A stretch of DNA of 64,000 nucleotides, from the NCBI RefSeq assembly GCF_019145235.1, contig NZ_JAHSTV010000009.1, positions 1 to 64,000 of the forward strand. The letters are read 5' to 3'. The notes beneath the pieces were generated by a model that saw only the letters and a program-made list of their open reading frames with translations, ran no database searches and was not told the origin of the DNA. The DNA comes from Pseudomonas farris. Its GTDB lineage: Bacteria; Pseudomonadota; Gammaproteobacteria; Pseudomonadales; Pseudomonadaceae. Position 1 is the first letter of the stretch. Each line of letters starts with the position of its first letter. The translations under genes and the position numbers were made by a program. Of the stretch, positions 18,837-27,243 are shown piece after piece.

Positions 18837-19140
18837 CGGACGAAGTGCTGAGCATCTCGATCGGGCGGATATCGAAATCCCGCTCCAGATATTCCATGCG
18901 TTGATCAAGAAACTGCTGCATGTGCGGCAGGTTTGAGTGCACGTCCAGATGGGCCTGGGATTGCCAGATCTCGTAGAAGATAAACAGCGTCGGGTCCTGT
19001 TTGTCTCGCAGCATGTGGTACTCGATGCAACCGGGTTCGGCGCGACTCGGTTCGACATAGGCACGAAAGAACGCTTCGAAGGCCTCGGCTTTTTCCGGGC
19101 GGGTCTTGGCGTGCAGGATAAAGCCTTGCAGTTCGCTCAT
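18826..19140 (-). CDS. ABM-domain (antibiotic biosynthesis monooxygenase/YgiN-like) protein
   Basis: A 104-residue dimeric alpha-beta-barrel protein of the ABM/YgiN type. GFILHAKTRPEKAEAFEAFF, EPGCIEYHMLRDKQDPTLF and FYEIWQSQAHLDVH are the family landmarks. Relatives act as quinol monooxygenases or accept quinone products. Start 19140 is chosen because the ORF extension to 19332 runs through the upstream intergenic region and lacks family similarity, while GGACAA lies at Shine-Dalgarno distance. In E. coli ygiN is next to mdaB; here the divergent neighbour at 19301 is mdaB-like, which supports a joint quinone-handling role. Confidence 0.85.
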   Translation of the reverse strand: MSELQGFILHAKTRPEKAEAFEAFFRAYVEPSRAEPGCIEYHMLRDKQDPTLFIFYEIWQSQAHLDVHSNLPHMQQFLDQRMEYLERDFDIRPIEMLSTSSASR

Positions 19141-19300
19141 CAGGTTGTCCTTGAAAGTCAGAATCAGCGCAAGTTTACGGCAACAATCCCATGTCGATTC
19201 GTGCGTATTGGTCAAATGTATTTTGCTGATTGAGCGCTTATTCCGCGTGAGACGACTCGCTACTCTGCCGCCATCGAATTTCAACCTTGCGAGACTTCTC

Positions 19301-19891
19301 ATGAAAAAAGTCCTGTTGCTCAATGGCGGCAAAAAATTTGCCCACTCCGATGGTCGCTACAACACGACGTTGCACGAAGCCGCGTTGAGCGTGCTGGATC
19401 GCGGCGGTGTGGATGTGAAAGCCACGTTCATCGACGAGGGCTACGACGTCGCGGAGGAAGTCGCCAAATTCCTCTGGGCCGATGTGATCATTTATCAGAT
19501 GCCCGGCTGGTGGATGGGCGCGCCCTGGACCGTCAAGAAGTACGTCGATGAAGTCTTCACCGAAGGCCACGGCAGCCTCTACGCCAGCGATGGCCGCACG
19601 CGCTCCGATGCGTCGCAGAAGTACGGCAGCGGCGGTTTGCTGCACGGTAAAAAATACATGCTGTCGCTGACCTGGAACGCGCCGCAGCAAGCCTTCGACG
19701 ACCCGACCGATTTCTTCGAAGCCAAAGGCGTGGACGCGGTGTACTTCCCGTTCCACAAAGCCAACACCTTCCTCGGCATGACCGGTTTACCGACCTTCCT
19801 GTGCGTGGATGTGATGAAACGCCCGAATATCGAAGCCGATGTGGCGCGTTATGAGCAGCACTTGAGCGAGGTGTTTGGCCTTAAGGCATAA
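19301..19891 (+). CDS. mdaB: NAD(P)H:quinone reductase MdaB
   Basis: A 196-residue flavoprotein matching MdaB (modulator of drug activity B): LLLNGGKKFAHSDGRYNTTL at the N-terminus, QMPGWWMGAPWTVKKYVDEV in the middle, and a long GSGGLLHGKKYMLSLTWNAP segment. MdaB reduces quinones by two electrons and protects against oxidative damage. ATG 19301 is chosen over an in-frame start at 19106 because it gives the conserved N-terminus. The ygiN-like gene is divergent upstream and a LysR gene follows on the same strand, which may regulate it. Confidence 0.92.
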   Translation: MKKVLLLNGGKKFAHSDGRYNTTLHEAALSVLDRGGVDVKATFIDEGYDVAEEVAKFLWADVIIYQMPGWWMGAPWTVKKYVDEVFTEGHGSLYASDGRTRSDASQKYGSGGLLHGKKYMLSLTWNAPQQAFDDPTDFFEAKGVDAVYFPFHKANTFLGMTGLPTFLCVDVMKRPNIEADVARYEQHLSEVFGLKA

Positions 19892-19966
19892 CGCTCAGCT
19901 ACTATCGAAAGTCTGAACCTGTGGTGAGTTGGCTTGCCCCAATGCCAGTTAGTCATGCGCAATCCA

Positions 19967-20057
19967 TGTGGGAGCGGGCTTGCTCGCGAAGGCGATTTAT
20001 CATTCAACATTAATGTCGGCTGACACACCGCTTTCGCGAGCAAGCCCGCTCCCACAG
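19967..20057. repeat. REPIN A between mdaB and LysR
   Basis: TGTGGGAGCGGGCTTGCTCG at the left arm and its near-perfect reverse complement at the right arm are separated by about 45 bp. It is the first of three REPINs of the same family in this window (others at 21069 and 27150). Confidence 0.85.
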
Positions 20058-20135
20058 GTTCCGCACTTTGGCTGGTATTAGGGTAAGCCCCCTCGCCGCA
20101 GTAGAACGGCGCAGGACTATCGATAAGGGACACAT

Positions 20136-21047
20136 GTGAAAGCCAGATCCGATGAGTTGCAGATTTTCGTCTGCGTGATTGAATGCGGATCGATTTCGGC
20201 TGCGGCCGAACAAGTCGGGCAAACGCCGTCGGCGGTCAGTCGCACGCTGTCGCGACTGGAGGCCAAGCTCGACACCACGCTGATCAACCGCACCACGCGG
20301 CGCATGGACCTGACCGAGGAGGGCAAGTACTTCTTCGAGCACGCCAAGCTGATTCTCGATCAGATGGACGAACTCGAAGAGCGCCTGTCCTCACGCCAGC
20401 AAACCCCTTCCGGGCGTCTGCGAATCAATGCCGCGTCGCCGTTCATGCTGCACGCCGTCGTGCCGTACATCGATGAGTTCCGCCGTCTCTACCCGGACAT
20501 TCAGCTTGAACTCAACAGCAACGACCTGATCATCGACCTGCTCGAACAAAGCACCGACATCGCCATCCGTATCGGCACGCTGGCCGACTCGACCCTGCAC
20601 GCCCGCTCACTGGGTTGCAGCCCGCTGCACATCGTCGCCAGCCCGGCGTATCTGGAGCAGCACGGCATACCGGCCGCGGTTGCCGATCTGGCCGAACATA
20701 CGCTGCTGGGTTTCACCAACAACGAAGGCCTCAACCAATGGCCGTTGCGCTATGTCCACGGTGATCGCTGGCCGATCCAGGCGTCGATCAGTGCGTCCAG
20801 CGGCGAGACGATCCGGCACTTGGCGCTGGCAGGGCAGGGCATTGCCTGCCTGTCGCACTTCATGACCATCGACGACATCCGCGCCGGTCGCTTGCAGGTG
20901 CTGCTGGCGGAGTTCAACAGCGGATATCGCCAACCGATCAACGCGGTGTACTACCGCAACTCGCAACTTGCCTTACGGATTCAGTGCTTCCTGGACTTCA
21001 TCCAGGGCAAATTGGCGGCTTATGCGATTGCGGATTTCAAGGGCTGA
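20136..21047 (+). CDS. LysR-family transcriptional regulator
   Basis: A 303-residue LysR-type regulator of the AaeR/DsdC-like subgroup. The HTH reads LQIFVCVIECGSISAAAEQV then GQTPSAVSRTLSRLEAKLD, and the effector domain starts near SGRLRINAASPFMLH. The start is GTG 20136: an overlapping ATG two bases earlier runs straight into TGA, and AAGGGA at about 20126-20130 sits at the right distance. It lies downstream of mdaB on the same strand, separated by a REPIN. Its target is probably mdaB or the ABM gene, by proximity only. Confidence 0.88.
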   Translation: MKARSDELQIFVCVIECGSISAAAEQVGQTPSAVSRTLSRLEAKLDTTLINRTTRRMDLTEEGKYFFEHAKLILDQMDELEERLSSRQQTPSGRLRINAASPFMLHAVVPYIDEFRRLYPDIQLELNSNDLIIDLLEQSTDIAIRIGTLADSTLHARSLGCSPLHIVASPAYLEQHGIPAAVADLAEHTLLGFTNNEGLNQWPLRYVHGDRWPIQASISASSGETIRHLALAGQGIACLSHFMTIDDIRAGRLQVLLAEFNSGYRQPINAVYYRNSQLALRIQCFLDFIQGKLAAYAIADFKG

Positions 21048-21068
21048 TTCGTAGACCGCGTCATCGTT

Positions 21069-21162
21069 CTTCGCGAGCAAGCCCGCACACAGTGGACTTG
21101 CGTCGATTCACGATGATGGGAACGACACAGGACCAATGTGGGAGCGGGCTTGCTCGCGAAAG
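21069..21162. repeat. REPIN B upstream of the SulP transporter
   Basis: CTTCGCGAGCAAGCCCGC on the left and its inverted partner GGAGCGGGCTTGCTCGCGAA on the right, with about 50 bp between. Same family as REPIN A; the left arm has diverged at its end (CACACAGTGG instead of TCCCACA). Confidence 0.8.
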
Positions 21163-21249
21163 CGTTTCTGCGGCCCATTCACTGGCCTGCCCGCCCTCAA
21201 TTCCGTAACATCCGCCCTCTCTTCTCCCGCCTGTATTTTTAGGTAAGCC

Positions 21250-22695
21250 ATGAAACCCAAACGTCTGCGCGCCGATGTCCTGGCCGGACTCACGACCTCT
21301 TTCGCCCTGCTGCCCGAATGCATTGCCTTCGCGCTGGTGGCCCACCTCAATCCATTGATGGGGCTTTACGGCGCTTTCATCATCTGCACCCTGACTGCGC
21401 TGTTTGGTGGGCGGCCGGGGATGGTGTCTGGCGCCGCCGGATCGATGGCCGTGGTGATTGTCGCGCTGGTGGTGCAGCACGGCGTGCAGTACTTGCTGGC
21501 CACTGTGCTGCTGGGCGGATTGATCATGCTGGCGTTCGGTCTGTTGAGGCTGGGCAAACTGGTGCGCATGGTGCCGTACCCGGTGATGCTCGGCTTCGTC
21601 AACGGCTTGGCGATCATCATTGCCCTGGCCCAGTTGGAGCACTTCAAGAGTGGTGAGGCCTGGTTGAGTGGCTCGCCGCTGTACATGATGATCGGGTTGG
21701 TGGCGCTGACGATGGTCATCGTCTACCTGATGCCGCGCCTGACACGTGCCGTGCCGCCAGCACTGGTGGCGATTCTGGGCGTTGGGTTGGCGGTTTACCT
21801 GCTCGGCCTGCCGACCCGCACCCTGGGCGACATGGCGAACATTGCCGGCGGTTTGCCGAGCTTCGCGCTGCCAGATATCCCCTGGAGCCTGGAAACCCTG
21901 CACATCATCACGCCTTACGCGATATTGATGGCGTTGGTCGGCCTGCTGGAAACCCTGTTGACCCTGAATCTCACCGACGAAATCACCGAGAGCCGCGGCT
22001 ACCCGGATCGCGAGTGCGTGGCGCTTGGAGCTGCCAACATAGTTTCTGGCGTGTTCGGTGGCATGGGCGGCTGCGCCATGATCGGGCAAACCATGATCAA
22101 CCTCAGCTCTGGCGGTCGCGGTCGGCTGTCCGGTGCCGTGGCCGGGATAATGATTCTGCTGTTCGTGCTGTTCCTTTCGCCGCTGATCGAGCGTATCCCG
22201 CTGGCCGCACTGGTCGGGGTGATGTTCGTGGTGTCGCAGCAGACTTTCGCCTGGGCCTCGTTGCGGGTGCTGAACAAGGTGCCGCTGAATGATGTTTTGG
22301 TGATCCTTGCTGTTACGGTGATTACGGTGTTCACCGATCTGGCCGTCGCCGTGATGTGCGGGATCATCATTGCGGCGCTCAACTTTGCCTGGCAACAGGC
22401 CCGCGAGCTGTATGCCGACATTCATCAGGAAAGCGACGGCAGCAAACTCTACCGCCTGCATGGCACGCTGTTCTTCGCCTCTACCACGCCATTCCTCAAC
22501 CAGTTTGACCCTGCCAATGATCCGGCCCAGGTGACCCTTGATTGTCGCCACCTGAGCTTCGTCGACTATTCGGCCATCGCTGCGCTGAAGACATTGCGCG
22601 AGCGCTACGCCAAGGCCGGCAAGCAGCTACGCGTGCTGCATTTGTCCGAACGTTGCAAGAAACTGCTCAAACGCGCCAGCGAGCATCACGACTGA
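21250..22695 (+). CDS. SulP-family anion transporter with C-terminal STAS domain
   Basis: A 481-residue SLC26/SulP transporter. The N-terminal membrane part (residues about 5-385) includes the family stretch ADVLAGLTTSFALLPECIAF and FGGRPGMVSGAAGSMAVVIV, with more than ten hydrophobic segments. A cytosolic STAS domain follows (about 400-481), seen as LFFASTTPFLNQF and VTLDCRHLSFVDYSAIAALK. SulP proteins carry sulfate, bicarbonate or dicarboxylates; the substrate is not predictable here. It is monocistronic, preceded by a REPIN and followed by a hairpin. Confidence 0.9.
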   Translation: MKPKRLRADVLAGLTTSFALLPECIAFALVAHLNPLMGLYGAFIICTLTALFGGRPGMVSGAAGSMAVVIVALVVQHGVQYLLATVLLGGLIMLAFGLLRLGKLVRMVPYPVMLGFVNGLAIIIALAQLEHFKSGEAWLSGSPLYMMIGLVALTMVIVYLMPRLTRAVPPALVAILGVGLAVYLLGLPTRTLGDMANIAGGLPSFALPDIPWSLETLHIITPYAILMALVGLLETLLTLNLTDEITESRGYPDRECVALGAANIVSGVFGGMGGCAMIGQTMINLSSGGRGRLSGAVAGIMILLFVLFLSPLIERIPLAALVGVMFVVSQQTFAWASLRVLNKVPLNDVLVILAVTVITVFTDLAVAVMCGIIIAALNFAWQQARELYADIHQESDGSKLYRLHGTLFFASTTPFLNQFDPANDPAQVTLDCRHLSFVDYSAIAALKTLRERYAKAGKQLRVLHLSERCKKLLKRASEHHD

Positions 22696-22706
22696 AATCG
22701 ATGAGT

Positions 22707-22737
22707 GATCGTTCCCACACTCGCGTGGGAACGGATC
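22707..22737. repeat. Palindromic hairpin after the SulP gene
   Basis: CGTTCCCAC and GTGGGAACG form a 9-bp stem around a 6-base loop, with GATC flanking both sides. There is no T-run, so it is more likely a half-REP type palindrome common in Pseudomonas than a strong terminator. It may still stabilise the 3' end of the transcript. Confidence 0.6.
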
Positions 22738-22915
22738 AGCGTCGGGAGGATGAAAGTTCCACTATCGAATTTTCATAACTCACAACCTTCCATGCCTCTG
22801 CACGACATCCCTTATCCCTCCGCGAAAATTACTTTCACTTCGTTTGAAAGTCGCTCGTCGAAATGATTTATGAGTTTCACAACCCATTCGACGTGACCCT
22901 TTCGAGGAGTACCGC

Positions 22916-24265
22916 ATGATGCTTTCCTTCGGCTATTGGCTGTTGGTTTATGCCGCCATCGCCATCATTGCGCTGATCGTTCTGATCGCCCGTTACCGGC
23001 TTAATCCCTTCATTGTCATCACGCTGGTATCCATCGGTTTGGCACTGCTGGCCGGGATGCCGCCGTCGGGTGTGGTGGGCGCGTATGAGGCCGGGGTTGG
23101 CAAGACGCTGGGGCACATTGCGCTGGTGGTGGCGCTGGGCACGATGCTCGGCAAGATGATGGCCGAGTCTGGCGGCGCCGAGCAGGTGGCGCGCACGTTG
23201 ATCGACCGTTTCGGTGAGAAAAACGCGCATTGGGCGATGGTGTGTATCGCCTTTCTTGTCGGGCTGCCGCTGTTCTTCGAGGTCGGTTTTGTCTTGCTGG
23301 TGCCCATCGCGTTTACCGTGGCGCGGCGGGTAGGCGTGTCGATTCTGATGGTCGGCTTGCCGATGGTCGCGGGGCTCTCGGTGGTCCATGCGCTGGTACC
23401 GCCGCACCCGGCAGCGATGCTGGCGGTGCAGGTCTATCAGGCGTCGGTGGGGCAGACGTTGCTCTATGCGATTTTGATCGGCATTCCGACCGCAATCATC
23501 GCCGGTCCGCTCTATGCCAAGTTCATCGTGCCGCGCATTCAGCTGCCGGCGGATAACCCTTTGGAGCGCCAGTTCCTGGAGCGTGAACCGCGCGATAGCC
23601 TGCCGGGTTTCGGCCTCACCATGGCGACCATTCTATTGCCGGTGGTGCTGATGTTGATCGGCGGCTGGGCCAATCTGATTTCCACCCCGGGCAGCGGCTT
23701 CAACCAGTTTTTATTGTTCATCGGCAACTCGGTGATCGCCTTGCTGTTGGCGACGTTGCTGAGTTTCTGGACCCTCGGCCTGGCCCAAGGCTTCAATCGC
23801 GAATCGATCCTCAAGTTCACCAATGAATGCCTGGCGCCGACCGCCAGCATCACCTTGCTGGTAGGCGCCGGCGGTGGCTTGAACCGGATTCTGGTGGACG
23901 CAGGTGTCACCAATCAGATCGTCAGTCTGGCCGATGAATTCCAGCTGTCGCCGCTGTTGATGGGCTGGCTGTTCGCCGCGTTGATGCGCATCGCCACCGG
24001 TTCCGCCACAGTGGCGATGACCACTGCTTCAGGGATTGTCGCGCCCGTGGCCGTGGGACTGGGTTATCCCCACCCGGAGTTGCTGGTGCTGGCGACGGGG
24101 GCGGGGTCGGTTATCTTTTCCCACGTCAATGACGGCGGCTTCTGGTTGATCAAGGAATACTTCAACATGACCGTTACCCAGACCTTCCAGACCTGGACGG
24201 TGCTAGAGACCATCATCTCGGTGGTCGCCTTCGGTTTGACCGTAGGTCTTTCTTACCTGCTTTAG
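22916..24265 (+). CDS. GntP-family permease
   Basis: A 449-residue permease of the GntP (gluconate:H+ symporter) family, which also includes D-serine and other D-amino/hydroxy acid carriers. About twelve to fourteen hydrophobic segments are present. Landmarks are VVALGTMLGKMMAESGGAEQ, GLPLFFEVGFVLLVPIAF, GLSVVHALVPPHPAAML and, near the end, ATGSATVAMTTASGIVAPV and ILVDAGVTNQIV. A tandem ATG ATG start follows GAGGAG. It is the first gene of an operon with an RpiR regulator and a D-aminoacylase, so the cargo is more likely an N-acyl-D-amino acid or D-amino acid than gluconate. Confidence 0.9.
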   Translation: MMLSFGYWLLVYAAIAIIALIVLIARYRLNPFIVITLVSIGLALLAGMPPSGVVGAYEAGVGKTLGHIALVVALGTMLGKMMAESGGAEQVARTLIDRFGEKNAHWAMVCIAFLVGLPLFFEVGFVLLVPIAFTVARRVGVSILMVGLPMVAGLSVVHALVPPHPAAMLAVQVYQASVGQTLLYAILIGIPTAIIAGPLYAKFIVPRIQLPADNPLERQFLEREPRDSLPGFGLTMATILLPVVLMLIGGWANLISTPGSGFNQFLLFIGNSVIALLLATLLSFWTLGLAQGFNRESILKFTNECLAPTASITLLVGAGGGLNRILVDAGVTNQIVSLADEFQLSPLLMGWLFAALMRIATGSATVAMTTASGIVAPVAVGLGYPHPELLVLATGAGSVIFSHVNDGGFWLIKEYFNMTVTQTFQTWTVLETIISVVAFGLTVGLSYLL

Positions 24266-24280
24266 TCGGAGCCATCCGCC

Positions 24281-25141
24281 ATGGACATCCTCTATCAGAT
24301 CCGCGCCCGTCAGGATTCCTTCAGCGCCGGCGAAGGACGCATCGCCCGGCTGATGCTCGACGACGTAGGATTTGCCGCCTCCGCCAGCCTCGACGAGCTG
24401 GCGCAGCGGGCGGAAGTCAGCACCGCCACGTTGTCGCGTTTTGCCCGTACCGTCGGCTGCCGCGACCTGCGGGATTTGCGCCTGCAACTGGCCCAGGCCA
24501 GCGGCGTCGGCAGTCGCTTTCTCGACCCGGCGGGCACGCCTGAACAGTCGGCGTTCTACGGGCAGATCGTCGGTGATATCGAGTCGACCTTGCGTCAGCA
24601 CTTATCTGCGTTCGATGAATCGCGCTTCGCCGATGCGGTGAAACTGCTGGGCAAGGTGCGGATGATTCACGCCTTCGGTATGGGCGGCTGCTCGACCTTG
24701 TGCAGCGATGAATTGCAAGTGCGGCTGGTGCGCCTCGGCTACCCGATTGCGGTGTGTCACGACCCAGTGATGATGCGCGTCACCGCCGCCAGCCTCGGTG
24801 CCGAACACGCCGTCATCGCTTGCTCGCTGACCGGCATCACCCCCGAGATGCTCGAAGCGGTGGACCTGGCTCGCAGCTATGGTGCCCGAATTCTTGCGAT
24901 CACCCGGGCTGATTCGCCGCTGGCGCAACTGGCCGATGTGCTGTTGCCGCTGCAAAGCGCCGAGACATCCTTCATCTACAAACCCACGGCGGCGCGCTAC
25001 GGCATGCTGCTGGCCATCGATGTGCTCGCTACCGAGCTGGCGCTGGCCAGTCCTGAAGACAATCAAGAACGTCTGCGACGGATCAAACTGGCCCTGGACG
25101 ACTACCGCGGCGGCGACGATCACTTGCCGCTGGGAGATTGA
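24281..25141 (+). CDS. MurR/RpiR-family regulator with SIS domain
   Basis: A 286-residue regulator: an N-terminal RpiR-type HTH (RQDSFSAGEGRIARLMLDD, ASLDELAQRAEVSTATLSRF) and a C-terminal SIS sugar-isomerase-like domain from about residue 120 (RMIHAFGMGGCSTLCSDELQ, VIACSLTGITPEMLEAVDLA). SIS domains usually bind phosphosugars, but relatives with D-aminoacylase neighbours occur in Pseudomonas. It lies 15 bp after the GntP gene and 1 bp before the D-aminoacylase gene, so all three form an operon it presumably autoregulates. Confidence 0.9.
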   Translation: MDILYQIRARQDSFSAGEGRIARLMLDDVGFAASASLDELAQRAEVSTATLSRFARTVGCRDLRDLRLQLAQASGVGSRFLDPAGTPEQSAFYGQIVGDIESTLRQHLSAFDESRFADAVKLLGKVRMIHAFGMGGCSTLCSDELQVRLVRLGYPIAVCHDPVMMRVTAASLGAEHAVIACSLTGITPEMLEAVDLARSYGARILAITRADSPLAQLADVLLPLQSAETSFIYKPTAARYGMLLAIDVLATELALASPEDNQERLRRIKLALDDYRGGDDHLPLGD

Positions 25142-25142
25142 C

Positions 25143-26600
25143 ATGACGTACGACACGCTGATCCGCAACGCGCTGATTATCGATGGCAGCAACACCCCCG
25201 GTTACCCCGCTGATGTGGCGATTCTGAACGGTCGCATCGAGCGTGTCGGCGACTTGCACGATGCTCGCGCCACCGAAGAAATCGACGCGGCCGGTCGGGT
25301 GTTGGCCCCAGGTTTCATCGACGTGCACACCCACGACGACACGGTGGTGATCCGTCAGCCGCAGATGCTGCCCAAGCTCAGCCAAGGCGTGACCACGGTG
25401 ATCGTCGGCAACTGCGGGATCAGCGCATCGCCAGTGAGTTTGCGTGGCGAGCCGCCGGACCCGATGAACCTGCTCGGCACCGCAGCGGCGTTCGTTTATC
25501 CGCGCTTCAGCGACTATCGCGCGGCTGTGGAAGCGGCGAATACCACGCTGAACGTGGCCGCATTAGTGGGGCACACCGCGTTGCGCAGCAATCACCTGGA
25601 CGACCTGTTTCGCACCGCCACCGCCGATGAAATCAGCGCGATGCGCGAGCAACTGCGAGAGAGCCTTGAGGCCGGTGCCTTGGGTTTATCCACAGGCCTG
25701 GCGTATGCCAACGCCTTCTGCGCCTCCACCGACGAAGTGATGCAATTGACCGAAGAGCTGACTGCATTCGGGGCGGTTTACACCACCCATTTGCGCAGTG
25801 AATTCGAACCGGTGCTGGAGGCCATGGACGAGGCATTCCAGATTGGTCGCCACGCGAAAGCCCCCGTGATCATTTCCCACCTCAAATGTGCCGGCGCCGG
25901 TAACTGGGGACGTAGTCCGCAACTGCTGGCGTCCCTCGAACACGCGGCGAAAACCCACCCGGTGGGCTGCGATTGTTATCCCTATGCGGCGAGTTCTTCG
26001 ACCCTGGACCTCAAGCAAGTCACCGACGCCCATCGCATCACCATCACCTGGTCCACGCTGCATCCACAAATGGGTGGTCGGGATTTGATCGACATCGCCG
26101 CCGAGTGGGATGTGCCATTACTCGAGGCCGCCCGCCGACTGCAACCGGCCGGGGCGGTGTATTACGGCATGGACGAAACCGACGTACGAAGAATCCTCGC
26201 GCACCCGCTGTCGATGGTCGGCTCCGATGGTTTGCCGGAAGACCCGTTTCCTCATCCACGGTTGTGGGGCGCGTTCCCACGAGTACTCGGACATTTCAGT
26301 CGCGACATAGGGCTGTTTCCGCTGCACACCGCTGTACACAAAATGACCGGACTGTCGGCGGCACGATTTGGCTTGAAGCAACGTGGCGAGATTCGCGAAG
26401 GGTATTGGGCGGATCTGGTGTTGTTCGATCCAGTGACGATTCGCGATGTGGCGGACTTCAACGATCCGCAACGGGCGGCGGAAGGGATTGATGGGGTGTG
26501 GGTCAATGGTGCCTTGAGTTACAGCGAAGGTCAGGCGAACGGGAGAAGAGAGGGGCGGTTTCTGGCGCGTGAAGGGGATTTGCGTGAAGGGTTTCGGTGA
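25143..26600 (+). CDS. N-acyl-D-amino-acid deacylase (D-aminoacylase)
   Basis: A 485-residue amidohydrolase-superfamily enzyme predicted to hydrolyse N-acyl-D-amino acids to D-amino acids and a carboxylate. The metal-binding motif FIDVHTHDD lies near residue 65, GVTTVIVGNCGISASPV follows, and the later active-site segments VIISHLKCAGAGNWG, DCYPYAASSSTLD and MVGSDGLPEDPFPHPR fit the D-aminoacylase group, including the catalytic Asp of GSDG. An earlier in-frame start at 24879 lies inside the RpiR gene and is rejected. It is the third gene of the GntP-RpiR operon, which suggests a D-amino-acid scavenging pathway. Confidence 0.9.
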   Translation: MTYDTLIRNALIIDGSNTPGYPADVAILNGRIERVGDLHDARATEEIDAAGRVLAPGFIDVHTHDDTVVIRQPQMLPKLSQGVTTVIVGNCGISASPVSLRGEPPDPMNLLGTAAAFVYPRFSDYRAAVEAANTTLNVAALVGHTALRSNHLDDLFRTATADEISAMREQLRESLEAGALGLSTGLAYANAFCASTDEVMQLTEELTAFGAVYTTHLRSEFEPVLEAMDEAFQIGRHAKAPVIISHLKCAGAGNWGRSPQLLASLEHAAKTHPVGCDCYPYAASSSTLDLKQVTDAHRITITWSTLHPQMGGRDLIDIAAEWDVPLLEAARRLQPAGAVYYGMDETDVRRILAHPLSMVGSDGLPEDPFPHPRLWGAFPRVLGHFSRDIGLFPLHTAVHKMTGLSAARFGLKQRGEIREGYWADLVLFDPVTIRDVADFNDPQRAAEGIDGVWVNGALSYSEGQANGRREGRFLAREGDLREGFR

Positions 26601-26621
26601 TCGGTGATACCGAAAAGATCG

Positions 26622-26664
26622 CGGCCCCTGTAGGAGCTGACGAAGGCTGCGATCTTTTGATCTA
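26622..26664. repeat. Single REP-type repeat (CTGTAGGAGCTG family)
   Basis: CCTGTAGGAGCTGACGAAGG followed by CTGCGATCTTTTGATCT is a second class of intergenic repeat common in Pseudomonas chromosomes. It occurs once here, between the D-aminoacylase and glyoxalase-like genes, and the GATC-rich end is partly palindromic. Confidence 0.55.
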
Positions 26665-26768
26665 CGTCTCATGGTGGCATATTGCAATTAAAGAAAGCCG
26701 CAACCAAGCCGAAGCGCTGACATCCAGCCCAGCTACACTCTGGGCCTTTTCAGTCTGGGAGCAACGCC

Positions 26769-27137
26769 ATGAGCTTCGGCAAAACCACCCCGATCCTGCG
26801 GATTTTCGATGAGACCAAGGCATTGGAGTTCTACGTCGACTTCCTGGGGTTCAAGATCGATTGGCAGCATCGCTTCGAAACAAGCTTTCCGCTGTACCTG
26901 CAAATCTCCCGTGGCGAATGCGTGCTGCACCTGTCCGAGCACCACGGTGACACGACACCGGGCTCGGCGCTGCGCATCGAGACGGATGAGCTAGAGGCGT
27001 TCCAGCAGCAATTGCTGGCCAAGGAATATTCTTTCGCTCGCCCACAGATTCAGGCGATGCCATGGGGCAGTCAGGACATGACGGTGGCCGACCCGTTCGG
27101 GAATCGGTTGGTGTTTACCAATGCGATTAGTGTCTAA
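26769..27137 (+). CDS. Glyoxalase/bleomycin-resistance superfamily protein
   Basis: A 122-residue protein of the VOC superfamily. The beginning (KTTPILRIFDETKALEFYVD FLGFKID as two adjoining segments), ECVLHLSEHHGD and the ending MTVADPFGNRLVFTNAI are typical of glyoxalase-fold proteins. A His in HLSEHH and a Glu near the end could serve as metal ligands. Members include drug-binding proteins and small hydrolases or dioxygenases, so function is open. It is monocistronic and ends just before REPIN C. Confidence 0.83.
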   Translation: MSFGKTTPILRIFDETKALEFYVDFLGFKIDWQHRFETSFPLYLQISRGECVLHLSEHHGDTTPGSALRIETDELEAFQQQLLAKEYSFARPQIQAMPWGSQDMTVADPFGNRLVFTNAISV

Positions 27138-27149
27138 GCGTTAGACAGC

Positions 27150-27214
27150 CTTCGCGGGCAAGCCCGCTCCCACAGGTAATGTGCAATCCCTGTGGGAGCG
27201 GGCTTGCCCGCGAA
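27150..27214. repeat. REPIN C between the glyoxalase-like gene and the chemoreceptor
   Basis: CTTCGCGGGCAAGCCCGCTC on the left and GGAGCGGGCTTGCCCGCGAA on the right, separated by about 20 bp. It is the same family as REPINs A and B but with GGGC instead of GAGC in the core. It sits between convergent genes and could stabilise both transcript ends. Confidence 0.85.
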
Positions 27215-27243
27215 TGGATCTGTCATTCACCGCTGACCTAGCG

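Noticed and set aside
19967..20057. CRISPR array
   Set aside because: The repeat is a single inverted pair of REP type; there are no regular direct repeats with spacers, and no cas genes.
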